A DNA stretch of 64,000 bases, taken from Streptomyces sp. NBC_01460 (GTDB lineage Bacteria; Actinomycetota; Actinomycetes; Streptomycetales; Streptomycetaceae). Location of the stretch: positions 5,890,001-5,954,000 of the forward strand of contig NZ_CP109473.1 of assembly GCF_036227405.1 (NCBI RefSeq), in the 5' to 3' direction. The position numbers and the translations under genes were made by a program. This document shows positions 1-6,270 of the stretch, piece after piece. The stretch's first letter is position 1; each line of letters opens with the position of its first letter. Under the pieces are notes generated by a model. That model saw nothing but the letters and a program-made list of their open reading frames with translations, was not told the origin of the DNA and did no database searches.

Positions 1-34
1 CGTGTCCTCCGGGGCCGCGAGCCGTTGATCCGGC

Positions 35-268
35 ATGAAGAAGCGAAGCGCACTCGCCGTTCTCACGTTCGCCACCGGCGTGGTCATCGCCGCGATCAGT
101 CCGCACCCGGGAGACGGGGACGTCGCACACGCGGCCGGACAGCCCGTCTCGCTCGGAGCGCTCGACGACGCCGGGGGACTCGGCGAACTGGTCGACGGCG
201 CCGCCGGAGCCACGGCATCCACCGTCTCCACGGTCGTCAGCACGGTGGAGGAAGCCCGCGACAGCTGA
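35..268 (+). CDS. Small secreted protein of unknown function
   Basis: A 77-residue protein starting with two lysines and a hydrophobic stretch (about residues 6-22), followed by an AHAAG site near residues 31-35 that looks like a signal peptidase I cleavage point. The mature part would be only about 43 residues, is rich in Ala, Gly, Ser, Thr and Val, and has no cysteine. It resembles the many small exported Streptomyces proteins that lack an assigned function. A hairpin downstream (317-337) separates it from the convergent neighbour. I do not recognise a family. An overlapping frame at 25-435 is less likely, because it is extremely Arg-rich and has no signal peptide. Confidence 0.6.
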   Translation: MKKRSALAVLTFATGVVIAAISPHPGDGDVAHAAGQPVSLGALDDAGGLGELVDGAAGATASTVSTVVSTVEEARDS

Positions 269-316
269 GGCGACCGACGAGCGCGGCGCGTTCCGCGCCG
301 GTCCCGCCTCATGGTT

Positions 317-337
317 CCCGGCACACCGTGTGCCGGG
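317..337. terminator. Hairpin between convergent genes
   Basis: A perfect 10-bp inverted repeat (CCCGGCACAC and its complement) around a single central base lies between the stop of the small secreted gene and the stop of the PPOX-family gene. A weaker 7-bp stem sits just before it at 284-300. Neither has a T-tract, which is usual for Streptomyces terminators. It would serve both strands. Confidence 0.5.
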
Positions 338-359
338 GCCGGACGGCGAACCCTGGGCC

Positions 360-956
360 TCAGGCCGCCGCCCCCTCCCACGTCTCCGGCGCCCACACGC
401 CCGAGCGCTTGAGCGAGGCCGGGCAGTGCAGGTAGATCTCGTCGATGTCCACGACCAGCGCCAGGTCGGGACGCCGGCCCTTGACGGCCATCTCGTCGAA
501 GAAGGGGGCGTCCGTCAGGATGCGGGCGCGGCCGTTGATCCGCAGGACGGTCATCGCGCCGGGTATCAGGTAGAGCAGGCCCACGTGCGGGTTGGACAGG
601 ATGTTGTGGAAGCTGTCGCCGCGCCGGTTGCCCGGGAGGTCGGGGAGCACGAGGGTGCACGCGTCCAGGACCCGGGTGAAGCCCGGCTCCCCTCCCCGCG
701 GTGAGGTGTCGCAGTTGCCGTCGGCGTCGGACGTCGACACCGCGCAGAACGGCGCCCGGGCCAGCAGGCCGAGGTCGTCCTCGGTGAGCTCGTCGTGGAC
801 CTTCTCGATGACGAGCGGCCAGGGTTCGCCCAGGATCTCCCGCAACTGCTCCGCCGACCGCAGGGGCACCGCTCCGGCGAGGGGGTCGTCGCCGGGGGAG
901 GGGGCGGTGGCGGGGGCCACGGGCGCGGCATTCGACAAGGGGTTCTCCGTAGTCAC
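360..956 (-). CDS. PPOX-class FMN-binding flavoprotein (pyridoxamine 5'-phosphate oxidase-like)
   Basis: A 198-residue protein with the split-barrel fold pattern of pyridoxamine phosphate oxidase-like flavoproteins. It has a core with APFCAVSTSDADG, then DTSPRGG, LPDLPGNRRGDSFHNIL, and a strand with AMTVLRINGRARI. The N R x D S x x N block with the preceding DTSPRGG matches the subgroup usually named MSMEG_1061-family FMN-dependent PPOX proteins. About 40 residues at the N-terminus are low-complexity Ala/Pro. It probably binds FMN or F420 and acts on an unknown small substrate in the cytoplasm. The promoter region carries an iron-box-like sequence (990-1008), so iron control is possible. The substrate cannot be told from sequence. 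Confidence 0.8.
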   Translation of the reverse strand: MTTENPLSNAAPVAPATAPSPGDDPLAGAVPLRSAEQLREILGEPWPLVIEKVHDELTEDDLGLLARAPFCAVSTSDADGNCDTSPRGGEPGFTRVLDACTLVLPDLPGNRRGDSFHNILSNPHVGLLYLIPGAMTVLRINGRARILTDAPFFDEMAVKGRRPDLALVVDIDEIYLHCPASLKRSGVWAPETWEGAAA

Positions 957-989
957 ATGGTGCGGCAGCGGACCGCTGACCTGGCGCTG

Positions 990-1008
990 TTAGGTTCACC
1001 TTACTTAT
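990..1008. promoter_or_regulatory. Possible DmdR/IdeR-type iron box
   Basis: The sequence TTAGGTTCACCTTACTTAT lies about 34 bp upstream of the PPOX gene start, on the divergent side facing ppk2. I count 13 of 19 matches to the DtxR/IdeR/DmdR palindrome TTAGGTTAGGCTAACCTAA, with the left arm perfect and the right arm poor. This is the expected place for an operator of the flavoprotein gene. Without a matrix score it stays tentative. Confidence 0.4.
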
Positions 1009-1167
1009 GTGCGTGGCTGTCTCCCGTCCCGGGGCGGCGAGCAGGGGCGAGGAACAGTGCACCACCGCACGGAGGCGTGGGCCCTCGCGGGGGAGGACGC
1101 CGGATCCGCCGCACGCGCCCCCGCCACGTGGTGGCGGGTGGCGCGAACGGGTGACAGTCTTGGCCGG

Positions 1168-2118
1168 GTGGACCGTGACCGGGTGGAGAAGCAGCTGCTG
1201 GACGGCCTGACCGTCGACACCAGCAGGCCGGAGCAGCCGATCCTGCTGGACGAGGCGGGCAGGCCGATCAAGACCTGGCGGGAGAACTACCCGTACGAGC
1301 GCAAGATCCGCCGCAAGGAGTACGAGCGGGCCAAGCGCATCCTCCAGATCGAGATGCTCAAGCTGCAGCGGTGGACGAAGGAGACCGGGGCGCGGGTCGT
1401 CGTGGTCTGCGAGGGACGGGACGCGGCCGGCAAGGGCGGCACCATCCAGCGCTTCACCGAGCGCCTCAACCCCCGAGGCGCGCGCATCGTCGCCCTGGAC
1501 AAGCCCACGGACCGCGAGCGGGGCCAGTGGTACTTCCAGCGCTATACGGCCCATCTGCCGGCGCCCGGCGAGCTCGTCTTCTTCGACCGCTCCTGGTACA
1601 ACCGGGCCGGGGTCGAACGCGTCATGGGCTTCTGCACCCCGCCCGAGTACGAACTCTTCCTCCGGCAGTGCCCGGCCTTCGAGCGGATGCTCGTCGACGA
1701 CGGGATCATCGTCGTCAAGTTCTGGTTCTCCGTCTCCCGTGCCGAGCAGCGCACGCGCTTCGCCATCCGCCAGGTCGACCCCGTGCGTCAGTGGAAGCTC
1801 TCGCCCACGGACATCGACTCCCTCGACCGGTGGGACGACTACACCACGGCGAAGATCGACATGTTCCGCGCCACCGACACCGAGCACGCGCCGTGGACCG
1901 TCGTGAAGAGCAACGACAAGCGCCGGGCCCGTCTCGAAGCGATGCGCAGCCTCCTCGCACGCATCGACTACGCGGCCAAGGACCGCGAGGCCGTCGGCAC
2001 GCCGGACCCCCTCATCGTGGGTGCCGCGGCCACCCTGCTGGAGCCGGGCGAGGAGGACACCGCCCTCTCGCCCACGCGCCTCGCCCCGAACGCCGAGGGA
2101 CCCGGCGAACACCCGTGA
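1168..2118 (+). CDS. ppk2: Polyphosphate kinase 2 (PPK2 family)
   Basis: Transfers phosphate between polyphosphate and nucleoside diphosphates or monophosphates in the cytoplasm. The P-loop is EGRDAAGKGG (about residues 82-91). The lid/Walker B region is FFDRSWYNRAG (about 138-148), followed by the family's KFWFSVSRAEQ and DNDKR-like SNDKRRARLEA segments. I chose GTG at 1168, giving 316 residues. The frame is open back to 1009, but the extra 53 residues are low-complexity, and PPK2 proteins usually start near this DxxxxxLLDG segment. The last 30 or so residues are an acidic, poorly conserved tail. It faces away from the PPOX gene and stands alone. Whether it is a class I (NDP) or class III enzyme cannot be fixed by eye. 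Confidence 0.93.
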   Translation: MDRDRVEKQLLDGLTVDTSRPEQPILLDEAGRPIKTWRENYPYERKIRRKEYERAKRILQIEMLKLQRWTKETGARVVVVCEGRDAAGKGGTIQRFTERLNPRGARIVALDKPTDRERGQWYFQRYTAHLPAPGELVFFDRSWYNRAGVERVMGFCTPPEYELFLRQCPAFERMLVDDGIIVVKFWFSVSRAEQRTRFAIRQVDPVRQWKLSPTDIDSLDRWDDYTTAKIDMFRATDTEHAPWTVVKSNDKRRARLEAMRSLLARIDYAAKDREAVGTPDPLIVGAAATLLEPGEEDTALSPTRLAPNAEGPGEHP

Positions 2119-2248
2119 CCCGAGCCGGGAGGCCGCGCGGCTCCGAATGAGTGGACTCCTCGGCGCACGGAAGGGAAACGGCACCCGCGGCGGGTGCGGA
2201 TGGTGAGGTTCTTGCCGTCCGCTCCCCCTCACGAAGAGGTGCCCCCGC

Positions 2249-3448
2249 ATGCGACGTACCCCCTCCCGCCGGCTGCTCGCCGTGGCTCTGCTCGTGGCGT
2301 CCGCACTGGCCCCGATGGCGGCGTTCCCCGCCACGGCCGGCCCCGCGGCGGGCGCCGCCCGGCACGACGAGGACGGCTGCCCGCCGGACGGCTTCGGCGC
2401 CGGGCTCACCGCCCGCCTGGACAGGACCATCGAGGACGTACGGAAGAAGGCGGGTGTCCCCGGCGCCGTCGTCGGACTGTGGATGCCGGGCAAGGGGTGC
2501 TACGTCCGCGCGACCGGGGTGGCCGACAAGGCGACCGGCGAGCCGATGGCCGCCGACTCCTCCCTCCGGATCGGCAGCGAGACCAAGACCTTCACCGTCA
2601 CCGCGCTGCTCGAACTCGTCGACGACGGCCTGATCGGGCTCGACGACCCGATCTCCCGCTACGTCCGCGGCGTTCCGGGCGGCCACCGGATCACGCTGCG
2701 CCACCTCGCCGAGATGCGCAGCGGCCTGTTCCCGTACACCTCCGACCCCGGCTTCATCAAAGCCCTGTTGAGCGACCCGCGCCGCTCCTTCACCCCGAGG
2801 GAGACGCTCGCCTACGGCTTCAAGCACGCGAACACCTTCGCGCCGGGCAAGCAGTTCCAGTACTCCAACACCAACCTCGTCCTGCTCGGCCTCGTGATCG
2901 AGAAGATCAGCGGACACCGGCTCGCCGACTTCATCCACCACCGGGTGCTCCGCCCCTCCCACCTGCGCCACACGCTGTTCCCGCAGGGGGCGGAGTTCCC
3001 CGAGCCGCACCCGCGCGGATACACCGACCAGACGCTCGACGGCAGCACCGCGGACGCCACGAACTGGAACCCCAGCTGGGCCTGGGCGGCCGGAGCGATG
3101 ATCTCGGATCTGCAGGACCTGCGCCGCTGGGCCCGGATCGTCGCCACCGGCACCCTGCTCAGCCCCGGGACCCAGGCGCAGCGGCTCAGGACGCTGCCGA
3201 CCGGCTTCCCCGGCACGAGCTACGGGCTCGGGATCTTCGAGACCAACGGATGGATCGGGCACAACGGCTCGATCCCCGGATACGAGACCGTGACCGTCCA
3301 TCTGCCGGCACGGAAGGCCACCCTGGTCATCATGATCAACACGGACATCCAGACCGGCGGTCAGGAGCCGTCCACGCTGCTCGCCCGCGCGATCACCGCG
3401 GTCGCCACCCCCGACCACGTCTACGACGGCGCGGTTGTCGGGCGTTAG
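2249..3448 (+). CDS. Secreted serine hydrolase, D-alanyl-D-alanine carboxypeptidase / class C beta-lactamase family
   Basis: A 399-residue exported protein with a signal peptide at residues 1-30 (RRR start, long hydrophobic core, AFPATA). The three active-site elements of the serine beta-lactamase-like fold are visible: SETK at about 110-113 (SxxK nucleophile), YSN at about 206-208, and HNG at about 339-341 (the KTG-box equivalent). The HLAEMRSGLFPYT and WAWAAGAMISDLQDL segments are typical of Streptomyces D-alanyl-D-alanine carboxypeptidase homologues (R61-like). It likely acts outside the membrane on peptidoglycan stem peptides or related esters. An AAGAGG Shine-Dalgarno about 9 bases before ATG 2249 supports the start. 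It is a single-gene unit. Confidence 0.9.
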   Translation: MRRTPSRRLLAVALLVASALAPMAAFPATAGPAAGAARHDEDGCPPDGFGAGLTARLDRTIEDVRKKAGVPGAVVGLWMPGKGCYVRATGVADKATGEPMAADSSLRIGSETKTFTVTALLELVDDGLIGLDDPISRYVRGVPGGHRITLRHLAEMRSGLFPYTSDPGFIKALLSDPRRSFTPRETLAYGFKHANTFAPGKQFQYSNTNLVLLGLVIEKISGHRLADFIHHRVLRPSHLRHTLFPQGAEFPEPHPRGYTDQTLDGSTADATNWNPSWAWAAGAMISDLQDLRRWARIVATGTLLSPGTQAQRLRTLPTGFPGTSYGLGIFETNGWIGHNGSIPGYETVTVHLPARKATLVIMINTDIQTGGQEPSTLLARAITAVATPDHVYDGAVVGR

Positions 3449-3496
3449 GCGCCGCCCGGCCGATCACGGTCGCGGGCGGTCCTGCATGATGCCTGG

Positions 3497-3931
3497 GTGA
3501 GCATCATCGTCGAGTTCTTCGCGGCCCCGGACGACGCGTCGGCGGCCTCGGTCGTCCGGACCGGGCCGCGACGCGCTTTCGCGTCGCTTTCCTTCGGCAA
3601 CTTCGATCCCGAAGAAGCCGTGGTCGCATGGGAATGCCTCCTCGTCGGCGGCAGCTTCGAGGACCTCGTCGAAGCCGGTGAGCCTCGTACCGTCGCCGGC
3701 CAGGACGACGACGGGTGCGTCGTCTTCGCGATCTCACCGCACCTGTCCACCGCACTCGCCGAGGCCGAGCGGTCCGAGCTGGAGGACGCCGCTGCCGCGT
3801 GGTCCGCGCAGTGCGCGGAGGACGGCGAAACCATCGACGTGGAGATCGCCGAAGTGATCCTCGTCGATCTGGCCGCTCTCGTCGTCAGCGCCCGGCTCCA
3901 GGGCCGGCGTGTCTACTGCTGGGTCGCGTAG
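3497..3931 (+). CDS. Conserved-looking cytoplasmic protein of unknown function
   Basis: A 144-residue acidic protein starting at GTG 3497, 48 bases after the serine hydrolase gene, so possibly co-transcribed. It has no signal peptide and no membrane segment. It has alternating hydrophobic strands (SIIVEFF, CVVFAIS, EVILVDLAALVVSA) and one Ala/Glu-rich helix, which suggests a small alpha/beta domain. I recognise no motif. Codon use (strong third-position GC) fits a real gene. Confidence 0.6.
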   Translation: MSIIVEFFAAPDDASAASVVRTGPRRAFASLSFGNFDPEEAVVAWECLLVGGSFEDLVEAGEPRTVAGQDDDGCVVFAISPHLSTALAEAERSELEDAAAAWSAQCAEDGETIDVEIAEVILVDLAALVVSARLQGRRVYCWVA

Positions 3932-4016
3932 CGGCTCGCGCGCGGGGCGCGTGGCGCGCCGGACGTCGCTTCTGCGCCTGGTGGCTGCGTCGTCGCCTGA
4001 ACTGACGGCACCGGGT

Positions 4017-4781
4017 TCAGCCGCGCGCCGCCGTGACGTCACCGTTGACGGTGGTGAGCGACATCGCGTGCCCGGTCCCGCCCGTGGGGCCCGGGACGGT
4101 GACCGAGGTCCGGCCGTTCCGCGCGGTGGCGGTCGTGCGGTAGCCGGGGGAGTCGTGGGGCAGCGCCACCCTTACGGAACCGTTGGTCGTGAGGGCGGTG
4201 AGGCCGGCGGGCGAGGTGGCGCTGCCGATTGTCACGTCGCCGTTGACCGTCTCCGCGTGCAGGCGTACGGAGTGCAGCGTGCTGGTCCGGACGGAGCCGT
4301 TGCGGGTGACGAGCCGGACGGAGGCGTCGTCCCGGCCCGAACGGGTCACCGTCACGTCGCCGTTGACGGTGGTCAGGTCCAACTCCGCCTCCACGCCCAC
4401 CGCGTCGACGCCCGCGTTCCTCGCCGTGACCGTGACGGAGGTGCCGGCGGGGACGGCGACCACGGGCATCCGCGGGCAGTCGGGCCGGTCCTGGCCGCCG
4501 TGGTCCGTGCAGGTCAGGTCGAGGGTCCAGGTGTCGTCATGGCGGAACCACCGACTCGTCACGTGCCGGTCGGTGGCGGCCCGCTCGCCATCGGCCGGGC
4601 GCAGCCGTACGCCGTTGTCGGTGGTGATCAGCAGGTGCGTCCCCCGGGACAGGGCGGGCGGCTCCGGACCGGGCCGCCCGCCGAGGTTCCCGTCGTGGCC
4701 CCCGCCGCACGCCGCGGCCAGGGGCACGACGGCCAGCAGTGCGGCGAGACGGCGTCCGTGGGTGAAGGCCCTGGTGTCCAT
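4017..4781 (-). CDS. Putative lipoprotein with DUF4097-like beta-helix repeats
   Basis: A 254-residue protein. From ATG 4781 the N-terminus reads as a lipoprotein signal (RRLAALLAVVPLAAAC followed by GGG). The body repeats a short beta-strand unit of the type TVNGDVTVT / TRNGSVRTS / TVNGDVTIG / TTNGSVRVA / TVNGDVTAA, the pattern of DUF4097-family adhesin-like beta-solenoids. Several FMN- or metal-independent families share it, so no activity can be assigned. It is likely anchored on the outer face of the membrane. The open frame continues 11 codons upstream, but the lipobox spacing favours 4781. The gene ends convergently with its neighbour at 3931. Confidence 0.75.
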   Translation of the reverse strand: MDTRAFTHGRRLAALLAVVPLAAACGGGHDGNLGGRPGPEPPALSRGTHLLITTDNGVRLRPADGERAATDRHVTSRWFRHDDTWTLDLTCTDHGGQDRPDCPRMPVVAVPAGTSVTVTARNAGVDAVGVEAELDLTTVNGDVTVTRSGRDDASVRLVTRNGSVRTSTLHSVRLHAETVNGDVTIGSATSPAGLTALTTNGSVRVALPHDSPGYRTTATARNGRTSVTVPGPTGGTGHAMSLTTVNGDVTAARG

Positions 4782-4896
4782 GCCTGCTCGTGTTCCCGGA
4801 GCCGGGCCGTCCATGGCCCGGATCCGGGTCCGCGCAGGCGGCCGCCTCCCCGCACCCGGTCCGGAGGCCCGGCACCGGGAGGCGGCGCCGGACGGA

Positions 4897-6003
4897 TCAA
4901 CGTCCTTGCAGGGCCTTGACGTTGTCGCCGAAGGTCCAGTCGCGCGACCCGTCCCAGTTGAGCGACCACGTCATCAGTCCCTTGAGGCCGCTGATGCCGT
5001 TCCACGCCTGGGCGACCAGCGAGGGCGCCATGTAGCCGCCGCCCGCTCCCGACTGGGCGGGCAGGCCGGGCACCTGCTTGTCGTACGGGACCCTGATGGT
5101 CGTGCCCTGCACGACGAGGTCCCGGTCCAGACAGTCGGTCTGGGCGGTGAAGCCCTGGACGGTGCCCGCCTCGTAGGAGTCGCCGGAGCACCCGTACATG
5201 CTGCCGTTGTAGTACTGCATGTTCAGCCACCACAGCCGGCCGTTGTCGGCGTACTTCTTGACGACCGGCAGGTAGGCGCCCCAGATCGAGCCGTAGGTGA
5301 CGCTGCCGCCGGTGACGTACGCGGTCTCCGGGGCCATGGTCAGGCCGAACCCGTCGGGCATGGCGGCGAGGACCCCGTCGATGATGCGGATCAGGTTGGC
5401 CTGCGAGGGCGAGAGCGTGCTGATGTCGCCGCTGCCGCTGAGGCCGGTCTCGATGTCGATGTCGATGCCGTCGAACTGGTACCGCTTGAGGATCGGCACC
5501 ACCGTCTCCACGAAGCGGTCGGCCACCGCCGCGGAGCTGAGGTCGATGCCGGCCGTCGCGCCGCCGATGGAGAGCAGGGTGGTGAGCCCGCCCTCCTTGG
5601 CCGCGCACATCTCCTCGGGCGTGGGTACCTTGACGGTGGCGTCCATGCCGTCCTCCCACAGCACCGTGCCGTCCGAGCGGATGACCGGGAAGGCCGCGGT
5701 CACGACGTTGTAGCCGTGCTGGGGGATACGCGGATCGGCGATCGAGGTCCAGCCGAACGGCGGGTGGACGCCGTTCGCGGCGCCGTCCCAGTTCTCCCAG
5801 TAGCCCTGGAGCACCTTGCCCTGCGGCCGGGACTTCAGGGCGCAGGTGGCGGCGGCCGTGGAGGCGGAGGGTGCATCGGTGGTGGCGGACGCGGTGGGGG
5901 CCGTGCCGATCAGGGCCTGGGCGGCTCCCGCAGCCGCCAGCGCGAGGGCCAGCAGCCGGGCGGTGTACGTGTGTCCTGCCGTGCGTCGCTGCGGTCGAGG
6001 CAT
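4897..6003 (-). CDS. Secreted GH18 chitinase
   Basis: A 368-residue family 18 glycoside hydrolase. A signal peptide (residues 1-40, ending ASA) is followed by a short Ala/Thr-rich stretch and a single TIM-barrel domain. The catalytic DxxDxDxE signature is FDGIDIDIE at about 177-185, with E185 the expected proton donor. LLSIGG (about 144-149) is the family's third-strand SxGG motif. QGYWENWDG opens the barrel. No chitin-binding module is present. It hydrolyses beta-1,4-GlcNAc linkages outside the cell. ATG 6003 was chosen because the signal peptide then begins with MPRPQRR. A DasR-type operator lies upstream (6147-6162), so induction by chitin or GlcNAc through DasR is expected. Confidence 0.92.
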   Translation of the reverse strand: MPRPQRRTAGHTYTARLLALALAAAGAAQALIGTAPTASATTDAPSASTAAATCALKSRPQGKVLQGYWENWDGAANGVHPPFGWTSIADPRIPQHGYNVVTAAFPVIRSDGTVLWEDGMDATVKVPTPEEMCAAKEGGLTTLLSIGGATAGIDLSSAAVADRFVETVVPILKRYQFDGIDIDIETGLSGSGDISTLSPSQANLIRIIDGVLAAMPDGFGLTMAPETAYVTGGSVTYGSIWGAYLPVVKKYADNGRLWWLNMQYYNGSMYGCSGDSYEAGTVQGFTAQTDCLDRDLVVQGTTIRVPYDKQVPGLPAQSGAGGGYMAPSLVAQAWNGISGLKGLMTWSLNWDGSRDWTFGDNVKALQGR

Positions 6004-6146
6004 GGGTGCCCTTTCTGTGGGCTGTGCCGGGGCGGGCACAGTGGGGGGATGCCGGGGCCCGGCCGCGGACACACGGCCTCCGACACGACCGCCCGGTGGA
6101 GCGAACCCGATGCGGCAGGTGGGGAAGCGGAGGCCGTGCGTCCATT

Positions 6147-6162
6147 GCGGTCTAGACCAACT
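6147..6162. promoter_or_regulatory. DasR-responsive element (dre) / chitinase direct-repeat operator
   Basis: GCGGTCTAGACCAACT contains the perfect 10-bp core GGTCTAGACC of the DasR dre consensus (AsTGGTCTAGACCAsT). A related copy, TTGGTATGGACATG on the minus strand, sits at 6187-6200. It starts exactly 40 bp from TTGGTCTAGACCGC (6160 downward), giving the direct-repeat layout known for Streptomyces chitinase promoters. Both lie upstream of the GH18 gene. Confidence 0.75.
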
Positions 6163-6270
6163 GTGAGGCTAGTCCCGCCGATTGAGCATGTCCATACCAA
6201 TGTTCTCCCGCGGCTCTCCCGGGGAGGGCCGGGCGGGCGGCTCGTCCTGACCGCCGGCAGCCGGTCGTCC

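Noticed and set aside
1009..1167. Extended N-terminus of ppk2
   Set aside because: The 53 added residues are Ala/Gly/Arg-rich and lie over the divergent promoter region. PPK2 proteins normally start near the residues encoded from 1168.
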